Below are positions 27,901 to 35,190 of a stretch of DNA of 64,000 bases, one piece after another. The translations under genes and the position numbers were made by a program. Numbering within the stretch: the stretch's first letter is position 1; the number at the start of each line of letters is the position of its first letter. Source of the DNA: Janthinobacterium aquaticum (GTDB lineage Bacteria > Pseudomonadota > Gammaproteobacteria > Burkholderiales > Burkholderiaceae_D); NCBI RefSeq assembly GCF_009208565.1, contig NZ_WFLK01000007.1, forward strand, positions 186,001-250,000, given 5' to 3'. The notes under the pieces were generated by a model, which did no database searches, was not told where the DNA came from, and saw only the letters and a list, made by a program, of their open reading frames with translations.

Positions 27901-28775
27901 CCCGGCAGCGCCACCGGCAGCACCACTGCGCTGTCGGGCAACTGCTCATAAGGGCCGCATGCGGCCAGCTCCAGCCGCGCGGCCAGGCCTGCCACCTGCT
28001 GCATCGTTCCGGCCCGTGAAACCGCAGCAAACGGCCAGACGGCGTCGTCGACGCCCGTTGCCAAAGGCGCCATCGCACTGCCGACCGGAATGCCGGCGTG
28101 GCCGCACAGCGTTACGCCGTCGCCGTCCGCATCGATCTGGTAGAACAGCAGGAAAGGCACATCGAGCGCCATGCTGTCGTACTGGCTGGCCATCTGCACG
28201 CCCACCTCGGCCACCGTGCGCGCCGTGCCGATAGCCGCGCTCAGGTCGCGCAGGCCCTGCGTGCGCCGCGCATTGAGCACCTGCCCGGTCGACTCGGTAA
28301 TCGGATGGAACACGCCGCCAACCTTGCCCGATTCGTCGCGGATGGACGAAAACGAAAAGGTCATGAAGGCTTCTTCCAGATAGCCGTAGCGGTCGAGGAA
28401 CATGCGCTGGTCGCGGATATACGCGCCCTCGCCTTGATGCGCGCGGTCGAACGCGTCGCCCACCACCGGCAAGGCCGTGGCCCAGCACACCTTGAACGGT
28501 TCGCCCATCGACTCCGGATGCTTGGCGCCGCAGATGGGACGGTAGGCGTCGTTATAGATCTGCACGTCCTGCGGTCCCCACGCCACCAGAATCGGAAAGG
28601 TCGACGACAGGCACAGACTGACCGACGTGCGCAGGCTTTGCGGCCAGCTCTCGAGCGGCCCCAGCGAAGTTGTCGACCAGTCCATGGAGCGGATCAGGGC
28701 GCCCATTTCACCGCCGCCGGCAAGCCAGCTTAAGTCGTGATTAACGGGGGGAACAGCAGCGTGGATAAGGGACAT
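24921..28775 (-). CDS. Large hybrid histidine kinase with two kinase modules and two receivers
   Basis: About 1284 residues and no membrane helices. Order: an N-terminal PAS-like sensor ([19 protein letters not shown], common in soluble hybrid kinases), a GAF-like domain (about 170-340), HisKA with phosphorylated His in [20 protein letters not shown], an HATPase, a receiver ([10 protein letters not shown] with phospho-acceptor [13 protein letters not shown]), PAS/PAC (about 790-910), a second HisKA ([15 protein letters not shown]), a second HATPase, and a C-terminal receiver ([27 protein letters not shown]). ATG 28775 is preferred. A GTG at 28820 would add 15 residues. No output domain or neighbouring response regulator is present. 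Confidence 0.92.
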   Translation of the reverse strand: [1284 protein letters not shown]

Positions 28776-29079
28776 AATGACAGGCTTTCGCCAGGAGAGG
28801 TGAGTGTGGCAGTTGCGCACAGCGCCCCATTATATGACGGACGTACCAGCAAGCCGTGCTTGCTCATCAGAATGTTGCTTCTACACCGTGCGCAGGCGCA
28901 CTTCAGAGCTACATCTGCAACGGCACATGGTGAACAATGAAGCCGCCGACACCGGATCGGCTGGCGTCTACACCGGATATTGCGATATTTAGAAAAATTC
29001 GGAATACCGTCCCCAATAAATACACAAAAATTACACCTAAAAATAAATTTTTAAGTAGTTTTTGTGTGAAATTAGCAGA
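28776..29079. promoter_or_regulatory. hicA promoter region with inverted repeat
   Basis: The 304-base gap holds no gene that I can support. Its right third is very AT-rich. ACACAAAAA (29022-29030) and TTTTTGTGT (29059-29067) form an inverted repeat ending 12 bases before the hicA start. This is a plausible binding site for the HicB repressor or another regulator. Confidence 0.45.
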
Positions 29080-29262
29080 ATGAACAGCGCGAGCCTGATC
29101 AAGCAATTACGCTCCGCTGGCAGGGAACACGTTTCTACCCGCGGCAGCCATCACAAGTACCGGCATCCTGAAACGGGGAAATCGGTGATCGTTCCGCCCC
29201 CGAAAAAGGACCTGCCAACAGGTACGGTCAATTCGATCCTGAAACAAGCCGACCTGAAATGA
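29080..29262 (+). CDS. hicA: HicA toxin, mRNA interferase
   Basis: A 60-residue protein with the dsRBD-like HicA fold: N-terminal SASLIKQLRSAG, then the catalytic-histidine segment STRGSHHKYRHPETG (His24/His25), then VIVPPPKKDLPTGTVNSILKQA. Every core feature is intact, so the toxin should be active. HicA cleaves mRNA and tmRNA during translation. It is followed by a hicB gene that overlaps as ATGA but is truncated. An upstream in-frame start at 29062 would add six residues and lacks a ribosome-binding site. Confidence 0.9.
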   Translation: MNSASLIKQLRSAGREHVSTRGSHHKYRHPETGKSVIVPPPKKDLPTGTVNSILKQADLK

Positions 29263-29483
29263 GATCAAAAATGTTATATCCACTCTACGTATGGAAGAAC
29301 ACAGACAGCGCTTATGGCGCTTCTTTCCCCGATCTGCCTGGCGTCAATACTGCCGCCGACAATCTGCAAGATTTGAACAACGCTGCGCAGGAAGCCGTTG
29401 AGCTGATGCTTGAAGGCGAAGCCAATATTCCCGTCCCTTCCGCCATAGGGCAATGGACAAGCGCGCGGCCGCATGCGGCGTAG
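29259..29483 (+). pseudogene. hicB: hicB antitoxin, truncated by the phage junction
   Basis: The frame gives MLYPLYVWKNTDSAYGASFPDLPGV, the start of a HicB partial RNase H-fold domain, and continues well to EANIPVPSAI near residue 63. It then runs into unrelated sequence and stops at 74 residues, against about 130 for full HicB. The lost part is the C-terminal DNA-binding domain. The break coincides with the start of an antisense endolysin fragment at about 29,460. The remaining domain might still bind HicA but should not repress the promoter. The real start may be the ATG at 29271. Confidence 0.8.
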
Positions 29484-29733
29484 TTGGTGCGGCCAGTGAT
29501 CTCAATCAGCCCACGGCCGCGATAACGGCTGCCGTCGCCGGCCTGCGCATTGCCCAAGTCGAACGCCAACTGGTTGCAGTCTAGGCGCGCTCGAGGTGGC
29601 CAGGCTGCCGAGAAATTGCGCTCGTAGCGCAGCTGTGCCGACGTCGCCCCCCACAGCTCGCGCACGTAGAGCAGCTGACCGGATTCGTGGCCAATCTGCG
29701 ACAGGAACGCGGCTTGGCGCACCGGCGTTGGTG
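29463..29733 (-). pseudogene. Fragment of a phage GH19 endolysin gene
   Basis: On the minus strand this segment encodes RQAAFLSQIGHESGQLLYVR and onward to GRGLIEITGRTNYAACGRAL. It matches residues about 39-129 of the intact endolysin at 35567-36148. By eye, DNA identity is roughly 85%, so it is a diverged relative and not a fresh duplication. Both ends of the gene are missing: one joins hicB, and the other stops 22 bases from the tailspike stop. The frame is still open through the fragment. Confidence 0.85.
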
Positions 29734-29754
29734 TAAGCGTTGACCGGAAGTTTT

Positions 29755-31683
29755 TTAGCCGTACACGTTATGGCCAATATCAACCAGGCTCACATACGCG
29801 GTGGTGTGGCCTGAGCCGTTACCCCACGATGCGCCAGTGTTGATGGTGATGACGATATCGTTACCGACTATTGCGGCCGTCACGCTGGCGATAAATGCAG
29901 CATTGGAGGCCGCCACAACACGAATAGTTGCACCGTTTCCGGCGCCGGCCTTGCCGACGATGACTTGACCAATAAAACTGTGTGATGGGTCGGGTGCCTG
30001 GGGGTATTGCGCATACGTGACCGATAAATCAAACGATTTCATATCAAAATATGCACCACCCAGGCCGCCATCCAACGCGTTGGCGAACGTCACAGATGCT
30101 GATGATGAGCCACCAATGCCTATCGTGCGGCGCCGGGCACCGGGGTTGCGCATCGATGGCACACCGCCAATCGTATCGCCCTGCACACTCAGGGAGCCAG
30201 CTACCTGCACGACATTGCGTGATTTCCCGGGATTGAGTTCAGTACCCTGGACATCAATGACGCCGCCATTCTGATGGAAGTTGCAGGTATTGCCGAAGAT
30301 GCTGCCACCGCGCACGATGATGTTGCCTGCGGCGTTATAGATGGCCGCCGAGCCCGCTGATTTATCGTGCCCGTAGAACGTGCAGCCATCCGCAAAAATA
30401 TTGGCGCCATTGTTTGACAGGCCGTCACCATTGTTGGTGTTGACGCTGAAATCGGTCAGGTAAATAAGCGAATTGCCTGGTGTAAGCGTGGAAAACTGCA
30501 TGCCGTTGGCATAATTGTCCTCAATTTTTCCGCCCCTGAAATGGATATTCGTGCAACCATCTCCGATTTGAACACCGCCCCCATCACACGCGTGGACATA
30601 CAAATTCTCGATCTGTGAATCGGAGACGCCAGAGGCAAAGTTCAATCCGAAACCATGACAGGAGGCAATGGTGACGTTGCGCCACATCTGCACCAGGACG
30701 TTTTGCATGCGAATACCGTCCTTCACAGTCCCCTGCACCAACACATCAGTCAGCCGGCAGACACGTTCGGTCAGCACGGCAGGATTCATGGAGATGCCGT
30801 TCTCGGCCATCTTATTGGCGTCGATGATAATGTTCCGGATGCCAAAACCGTGGGCGCTATAGAGCGCGTCGTCAAACTGAATCATGCCGCCAGTGATGGC
30901 GGTGCCAGCGATGATGCGCCCCTTTGGCCCGTCTTTTGCGTTGACAGGGTAGGCGTAGTAAGGCATGCCCGCGTAATAGCCTGGCGTAACGCGGCCGTCG
31001 AATATGACGCCACCTGACAGCACGATCGCGCGGTCGGTGCGAAATACGCCAGGCGTATCCACGCCATATATTCCGTGCTCAACGGCCTCATTCACAGCGC
31101 GTTGAATCAGATCGCCGTTATCGTTGTTGCCGTATCGATCGGCGCCGTTATAGTCGAGTAAGGAGATGCGCTCGGACAACTTTTCCCGCGTGGTCCGCTT
31201 GGCGGGAATTGAACTCGAAGGCGATGCATAGCCAACCAAAGTGGTACCGGTCGCCGCTGCAAGATCGCCACGTAGAGAATCTACAATTGACTGTGAGCTC
31301 TCAATGTTATCGACGTCATAAATCGTATTGCCGGCAGCGTCTTTCAGTATTACGCGGTAGGTGCCGGCGCCATACATAAGCAGCTCCCCCCTGGCGTTGA
31401 CGATCGTCGGATTGGTGTTGGCGATGGTCAACGCAGCATCCTGATACGTTGTTTTCGGCGTCAACGTGCCGGCAGCATAGGTAAAAAACTGTCCACCAAC
31501 CATCGGATTCCGGTTTGCCTCCTGAAATAGCTGCTTGGGCTGGGATAGTAGGCTTGCTGCCATGTTGGGTTCTGACGAGTTGGTGGAAATGATCCCGGCC
31601 ATCGTTGGCGCCGTTGCGCCGGCGGCCAGGGCCGCGGCAAGCATGTTGCGGCGCGCTTTGTTTGCTGGACCTGAATCGCTCAT
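29755..31683 (-). CDS. Phage tailspike with right-handed beta-helix domain, probable depolymerase
   Basis: A 642-residue protein. A P22-type head-binding segment (LSQPKQLFQEANRNPMVGGQFFTYAAGTLTP and TYRVILKDAAGNTIYDVDNI, about 50-130) is followed by a pectate-lyase-like beta-helix (about 170-520, many repeats such as NIHFRGGKIEDNYANGMQFS). Such spikes bind and often cut surface polysaccharide. ATG 31683 is chosen for GGAGG seven bases upstream. Unusually, residues 10-30 (ARRNMLAAALAAGATAPTMA) look like a Tat or membrane-targeting signal ahead of the head-binding domain. Downstream is the endolysin fragment. Confidence 0.85.
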   Translation of the reverse strand: MSDSGPANKARRNMLAAALAAGATAPTMAGIISTNSSEPNMAASLLSQPKQLFQEANRNPMVGGQFFTYAAGTLTPKTTYQDAALTIANTNPTIVNARGELLMYGAGTYRVILKDAAGNTIYDVDNIESSQSIVDSLRGDLAAATGTTLVGYASPSSSIPAKRTTREKLSERISLLDYNGADRYGNNDNGDLIQRAVNEAVEHGIYGVDTPGVFRTDRAIVLSGGVIFDGRVTPGYYAGMPYYAYPVNAKDGPKGRIIAGTAITGGMIQFDDALYSAHGFGIRNIIIDANKMAENGISMNPAVLTERVCRLTDVLVQGTVKDGIRMQNVLVQMWRNVTIASCHGFGLNFASGVSDSQIENLYVHACDGGGVQIGDGCTNIHFRGGKIEDNYANGMQFSTLTPGNSLIYLTDFSVNTNNGDGLSNNGANIFADGCTFYGHDKSAGSAAIYNAAGNIIVRGGSIFGNTCNFHQNGGVIDVQGTELNPGKSRNVVQVAGSLSVQGDTIGGVPSMRNPGARRRTIGIGGSSSASVTFANALDGGLGGAYFDMKSFDLSVTYAQYPQAPDPSHSFIGQVIVGKAGAGNGATIRVVAASNAAFIASVTAAIVGNDIVITINTGASWGNGSGHTTAYVSLVDIGHNVYG

Positions 31684-31701
31684 TACAACCTCCGTCATGA
31701 A

Positions 31702-31995
31702 TTGAACGCCGATTGTAATGGCTGGTGGAAATGGGCGCTGCTACGGAGTTTGTGGAATTTGAATTGGCGTGAGAAGGCGGTTGCCGGCCTGGGTGCCGAG
31801 TGCGCCGGCTGCCTGTTCGAGAGCAACAGCGCGGCGACCTGCCGCCAGGCTGGCGAGATTGCAGTGAGCCTGGGCCTACCGGACTGCGAAGCGCGCGCAC
31901 CAGGTGGCCAGGCCTATATCTACGTGCAGGACAAGAGCGACCCGAGCCAGGTCGACCTGATCAAAGAATTGAAATCAACTGAAAGCGAAATATGA
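31702..31995 (+). CDS. Small phage protein coupled to an AlpA-type regulator
   Basis: Up to 97 residues; the start is uncertain. The C-terminal two thirds (ECAGCLFESNSAATCRQAGEIA through AYIYVQDKSDPSQVDLIKEL) look like a real protein. Its cysteine pairs C-x2-C and a later C may bind a metal. The family is not recognised. Its stop overlaps the next start as ATGA, which argues for a real coupled gene. The first ~25 residues may be remnant sequence and not part of the native protein. Confidence 0.5.
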   Translation: MNADCNGWWKWALLRSLWNLNWREKAVAGLGAECAGCLFESNSAATCRQAGEIAVSLGLPDCEARAPGGQAYIYVQDKSDPSQVDLIKELKSTESEI

Positions 31996-32201
31996 GCGAT
32001 ATGAACGAAGTGACCAAATTCATGCGCATGCCGGCGGTGATCGAGGCCACCGGCAAGGCACGCCAGACCATCTACGACAACATGAAGGCGGGCACGTTTC
32101 CGAAGGCCGTACGAATCGGTCCAAGGTCGATTGCGTGGGACGCTGACGAAATCGCCGCATGGCAGAAAAAGGTGCGCGACGAGCGTGGAAAAGCCGATTA
32201 A
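31992..32201 (+). CDS. AlpA-family helix-turn-helix regulator / excisionase
   Basis: A 69-residue winged-helix protein: FMRMPAVIEATGKARQTIYDNMKAGTFPKAVRIGPRSIAWDADEIAAWQKK. This is the MerR-like AlpA fold, used by phages and islands as an excisionase or an activator of the integrase. It lies directly left of the tRNA-derived attachment site, on the other side from the integrase. It may therefore belong to the left-hand phage remnant and not to the main prophage. Confidence 0.88.
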   Translation: MSDMNEVTKFMRMPAVIEATGKARQTIYDNMKAGTFPKAVRIGPRSIAWDADEIAAWQKKVRDERGKAD

Positions 32202-32265
32202 GTACGCCAATGTACGGCGAAAGCCCAGATTATTTAAGGCACGGCTAAGGCACGAACCCTCCAGA

Positions 32266-32294
32266 CAAGAAAAAGGCCAATCCGAAGATTGGCC
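32266..32294 (-). terminator. Rho-independent terminator downstream of the tRNA-Pro fragment
   Basis: GGCCAATC (minus strand) pairs with GATTGGCC across a TTCG tetraloop (arms 32275-32282 and 32287-32294). TTTTTC follows at the 3' end on the minus strand. It lies 18 bases after the tRNA 3' end and is probably the native terminator of that tRNA gene. Confidence 0.85.
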
Positions 32295-32311
32295 TAAGTC
32301 CTTGATTTCTT

Positions 32312-32357
<46 letters not shown>

Positions 32358-32486
32358 TGACTCTCTACCGATCCGCATTAATCCGTTGAAGGCCAAAACC
32401 CCCGCGCATTCCTCATAAATATCAATGACTTGGCGAATTATTTGTTCGCACTACTCCGCTGCTGTACACTTCAATCCGACGAATAT

Positions 32487-32508
32487 TTCTTACCAACTTC
32501 TTACCAGC
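32487..32508. repeat. Tandem 11-bp repeat TTCTTACCARC ahead of the integrase
   Basis: TTCTTACCAAC at 32487-32497 is followed at once by TTCTTACCAGC at 32498-32508, 45 bp before the integrase start and 130 bp from the tRNA-derived core. Position and tandem layout fit arm-type binding sites for the integrase. Confidence 0.4.
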
Positions 32509-32552
32509 TTATCTAAAGCGTCCGCTGGTGAGAAAAGCAAAGGGTCTGGACC

Positions 32553-34010
32553 ATGGCAGCGCAGAAGCTCACCGCAACGAAAATCGACAAGTACCGCCCC
32601 ACGAAAAATGATGAGAGCCTCGCCGATGGAAACGGCTTGTATCTGCGGTTTCGACGGGGTCAGACCGGCACCCTTTCGCGGGTATGGATGTATGCGTATA
32701 AGATAGGAAGCAAGTCGATTTATATCACACTGGGTGACCATGAAGCCAGCCTGCCCGAGTTCGACATCGCGCTGTATAAGCTGTCGCCGGCTGCGCGCTT
32801 GACGCTGGAGACGGCGCGCCGTATCGCCGCTGAAATTTCGGACTGGCGAAAACGAGGCCTGCAGCCGAAGGAGTTTATGCAATCTGAAATATTGAGGCAA
32901 GCGGCCGAGGTTGATGCGCGCGCCCAGGTCGCGGCGGCTCAGAGCGCACAGGCCGCCACCGACAGCCTCACCGTCCAAGACATGTTCGAGGTCTGGACCA
33001 CCGACGGCGTTCGCCGCAAAGACGGCAACGCTATGCTCAAGCGCATGTTCGCCGCCGACGTGTTGCCGGCCATCGGCGCCGTGGCCATCAAGGATGTGAC
33101 TGAGCACCACCTGCGCGCCGTCTTGCGCGCCATGGTCGAGCGCGGCGTCAACAGATCAGCCGTCATGCAGCGCAACAGCTTAACGCAGATGTTTGCTTGG
33201 GCCCGCAAGCGGCAGCCATGGCGCAAGCTGCTGGTTGACGGTGACCCGATGGAGCTGATCGAAATCGAGAAGATCGTCAGCCCCGACTACGACCTCGACA
33301 ACATGCGCGACCGGATCCTGTCGGCCGACGAGATCCGCGAGCTGAACGCCATCATCACCGCAATGCATACCGAATACGAAGCGGCGCCGGACAAGCGCGT
33401 CGCACGGCAGCCGCTTGAGGCCACGACCGAGCGCGCGATCTGGATCATGCTGTCGACCATGTGCCGCGTCGGCGAGACGGCCATGGCGCGATGGGAGCAC
33501 GTCGACCTGGCGGCCGGCACCTGGTTTATCCCGAAGGAAAACGTGAAGGACAACATCGCCGACCTGACCGTGTACCTGTCAGCGTTCGCGCTTGATCAGT
33601 TCAAGCAGCTGCATGCACACACAGGCCACAGCGCCTGGTGCTTCCCTGCCCGGAATAACGCTGGCAGCATCGAGGGAAAGTCGATCAGCAAGCAGGTCGG
33701 CGACCGCCAGTCGATGTTCAAGAAGAACAGGGACGGCACGCCGCGCGCGCCACTGAAGAATCGCCGCAGCGACGATACGCTGGTTCTGGCCGGCGGCAAG
33801 AATGGCTCCTGGACGCCGCACGACCTGCGCCGCACGGGCGCGACGATGATGCAGGCGCTGGGTATATCGCTTGAGCAAATCGACCGCTGCCAGAACCACG
33901 TTCTGCCGGGCAGTAAGGTGCGACGGCATTACATGCTGCACGACTATGCGAACGAGAAGCGAGCGGCATGGTCGGCGCTGGGGGAAAGCTTGGCGGCGGT
34001 GCTGACCTGA
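32553..34010 (+). CDS. int: Tyrosine recombinase integrase of the prophage
   Basis: A 485-residue integrase. An N-terminal arm-binding domain (MAAQKLTATKIDKYRPTKND and onward) and a core-binding domain are followed by a catalytic domain. There the first catalytic Arg is in MLSTMCRVGETAMARWEHVD, the HxxR pair is in TPHDLRRTGATMMQALG, and the nucleophile Tyr lies in the RRHYMLHDYANEKRAAW region. It is longer than P4 integrase (~390) owing to an insertion before the HxxR motif. It points into the prophage, convergent with the late operon. An AAAGGG site lies 9 bases upstream. Confidence 0.9.
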   Translation: MAAQKLTATKIDKYRPTKNDESLADGNGLYLRFRRGQTGTLSRVWMYAYKIGSKSIYITLGDHEASLPEFDIALYKLSPAARLTLETARRIAAEISDWRKRGLQPKEFMQSEILRQAAEVDARAQVAAAQSAQAATDSLTVQDMFEVWTTDGVRRKDGNAMLKRMFAADVLPAIGAVAIKDVTEHHLRAVLRAMVERGVNRSAVMQRNSLTQMFAWARKRQPWRKLLVDGDPMELIEIEKIVSPDYDLDNMRDRILSADEIRELNAIITAMHTEYEAAPDKRVARQPLEATTERAIWIMLSTMCRVGETAMARWEHVDLAAGTWFIPKENVKDNIADLTVYLSAFALDQFKQLHAHTGHSAWCFPARNNAGSIEGKSISKQVGDRQSMFKKNRDGTPRAPLKNRRSDDTLVLAGGKNGSWTPHDLRRTGATMMQALGISLEQIDRCQNHVLPGSKVRRHYMLHDYANEKRAAWSALGESLAAVLT

Positions 34011-34193
34011 AAAGTTAGGCCAGTGCGATGTCGCCAAATCTGGATGCATCTCACGAGTAAAGCAAGACTCCCGAGATTCTGGTGGCACAATTCAGTGTCG
34101 CCAAATACCGTTTTGGCAGGCATTTCGGCAGTGAAGCGCTGCGCCCGCTTTCGCCCCGAAGCGGCCGTCCTAAGCAATCCTAACGCGCCTCGC

Positions 34194-34727
34194 TCAGCGG
34201 CCCTGCGATTCCTTGAAACGCTCAATCTCCTTTGTCCATTTCTCGCTTACATCCTTGAGAGTCAAAGCGAGATTTTGCAAACATTCGGAGGTAAAAATAG
34301 TCTCGCTTGTACCAGTAACTTTCTGAAAGTATTCGAACACATTACCGTGGCACAGGTTGTTTCGCACCCTTACGAGCTCAACCGTAACATTGTCCTTGAG
34401 CTTTTCCTCGAAATCTAATTCGCCTGGGAACGCTAGCATTTCGACCTTCAATCCGATTGCTCGAGCTTCGTGTAACAACCGGTTCTTCATGATGTTCACT
34501 TTGCTCATGGACTCTTCGTCAAACTTGCCTTGGTGGTAAAGAACATTAGTGCGGATACTGGCTTCGATACCGTTTATAAAGGACAGTACGGCTGCAATGT
34601 ACAGACCATGACGCAAAGCCTTTTCGGCCTCCACGAAAAACCAATGCGTTTCGGCCCCTCGCAGGCGCCGGTAATAATTGTGTTGGTCAGCGAATGACCT
34701 GAAGCGTTCAGCAATATCATCGGGCAT
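34194..34727 (-). CDS. HEPN-like protein, candidate phage-encoded defence or toxin moron
   Basis: A 177-residue helical protein. RNNLCH at residues 122-127 fits the RNxxxH active-site signature of HEPN ribonucleases, and the N-terminal half (ADQHNYYRRL through LSFINGIEASIRTNVLYH) has the paired long helices that accompany it. HEPN proteins include abortive-infection and toxin RNases. The gene is visibly AT-richer than its neighbours, has its own spacer on both sides, and lies between spanins and integrase, a typical place for acquired moron genes. A non-catalytic HEPN role is possible. No antitoxin partner gene is visible. Confidence 0.6.
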   Translation of the reverse strand: MPDDIAERFRSFADQHNYYRRLRGAETHWFFVEAEKALRHGLYIAAVLSFINGIEASIRTNVLYHQGKFDEESMSKVNIMKNRLLHEARAIGLKVEMLAFPGELDFEEKLKDNVTVELVRVRNNLCHGNVFEYFQKVTGTSETIFTSECLQNLALTLKDVSEKWTKEIERFKESQGR

Positions 34728-34914
34728 TGTTGGATTCTTTCTTCTCTTTGCTGTAAGGGCAGGTGGTGTTGTTCGCTGATGATAGGCGTCGACTTCGTCC
34801 CAGGCTTCATTGTCGGCGCCATTTGCACGACCGGCCGCTTCTGGCCGATACCGGCCACTCGATATATCTTATCGTATACGTCGCTGCTGCCACGAAAGTG
34901 GTAATATTTTTCGG

Positions 34915-35190
34915 CTACCGACACCCCGCCACAACAGCCTCCAGCACACCCTCGTAAGCGCGCCCTCGCGTCCAGTCCCGCGCCAGCGCCAGGATGATCT
35001 CACCATCCGCCGCGCTGGCCGGCAGCTGGTCGAATTCGTAGACCGGGCGCTGCGGTACCTCCCCGATGCACGGCACCACCACTGGCACCTCGACATGCAC
35101 TGGCGCTGGCGGCACGCTGGCGCAGCCGGCCAGCAGCACGACCAGCAGCACCGCTAAAATTACCAATCCGGGCTGATTGTGGGTTTTCAT
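34915..35190 (-). CDS. Rz1-like outer-membrane spanin lipoprotein
   Basis: A 91-residue lipoprotein. The signal ILAVLLVVLLAGC ends in a lipobox with Cys22, followed by the proline-rich ASVPPAPVHVEVPVVVPC typical of Rz1. It pairs with the Rz protein to fuse inner and outer membranes at lysis. It overlaps the end of the Rz gene by ATGA and extends past it, a staggered arrangement and not the fully nested one of lambda. Confidence 0.8.
   Translation of the reverse strand: MKTHNQPGLVILAVLLVVLLAGCASVPPAPVHVEVPVVVPCIGEVPQRPVYEFDQLPASAADGEIILALARDWTRGRAYEGVLEAVVAGCR

Noticed and set aside
34574..34924. 116-codon minus-strand frame between the HEPN-like and Rz1 genes
   Set aside because: It overlaps the start of the HEPN-like gene in another frame and shows no ribosome-binding site or domain.
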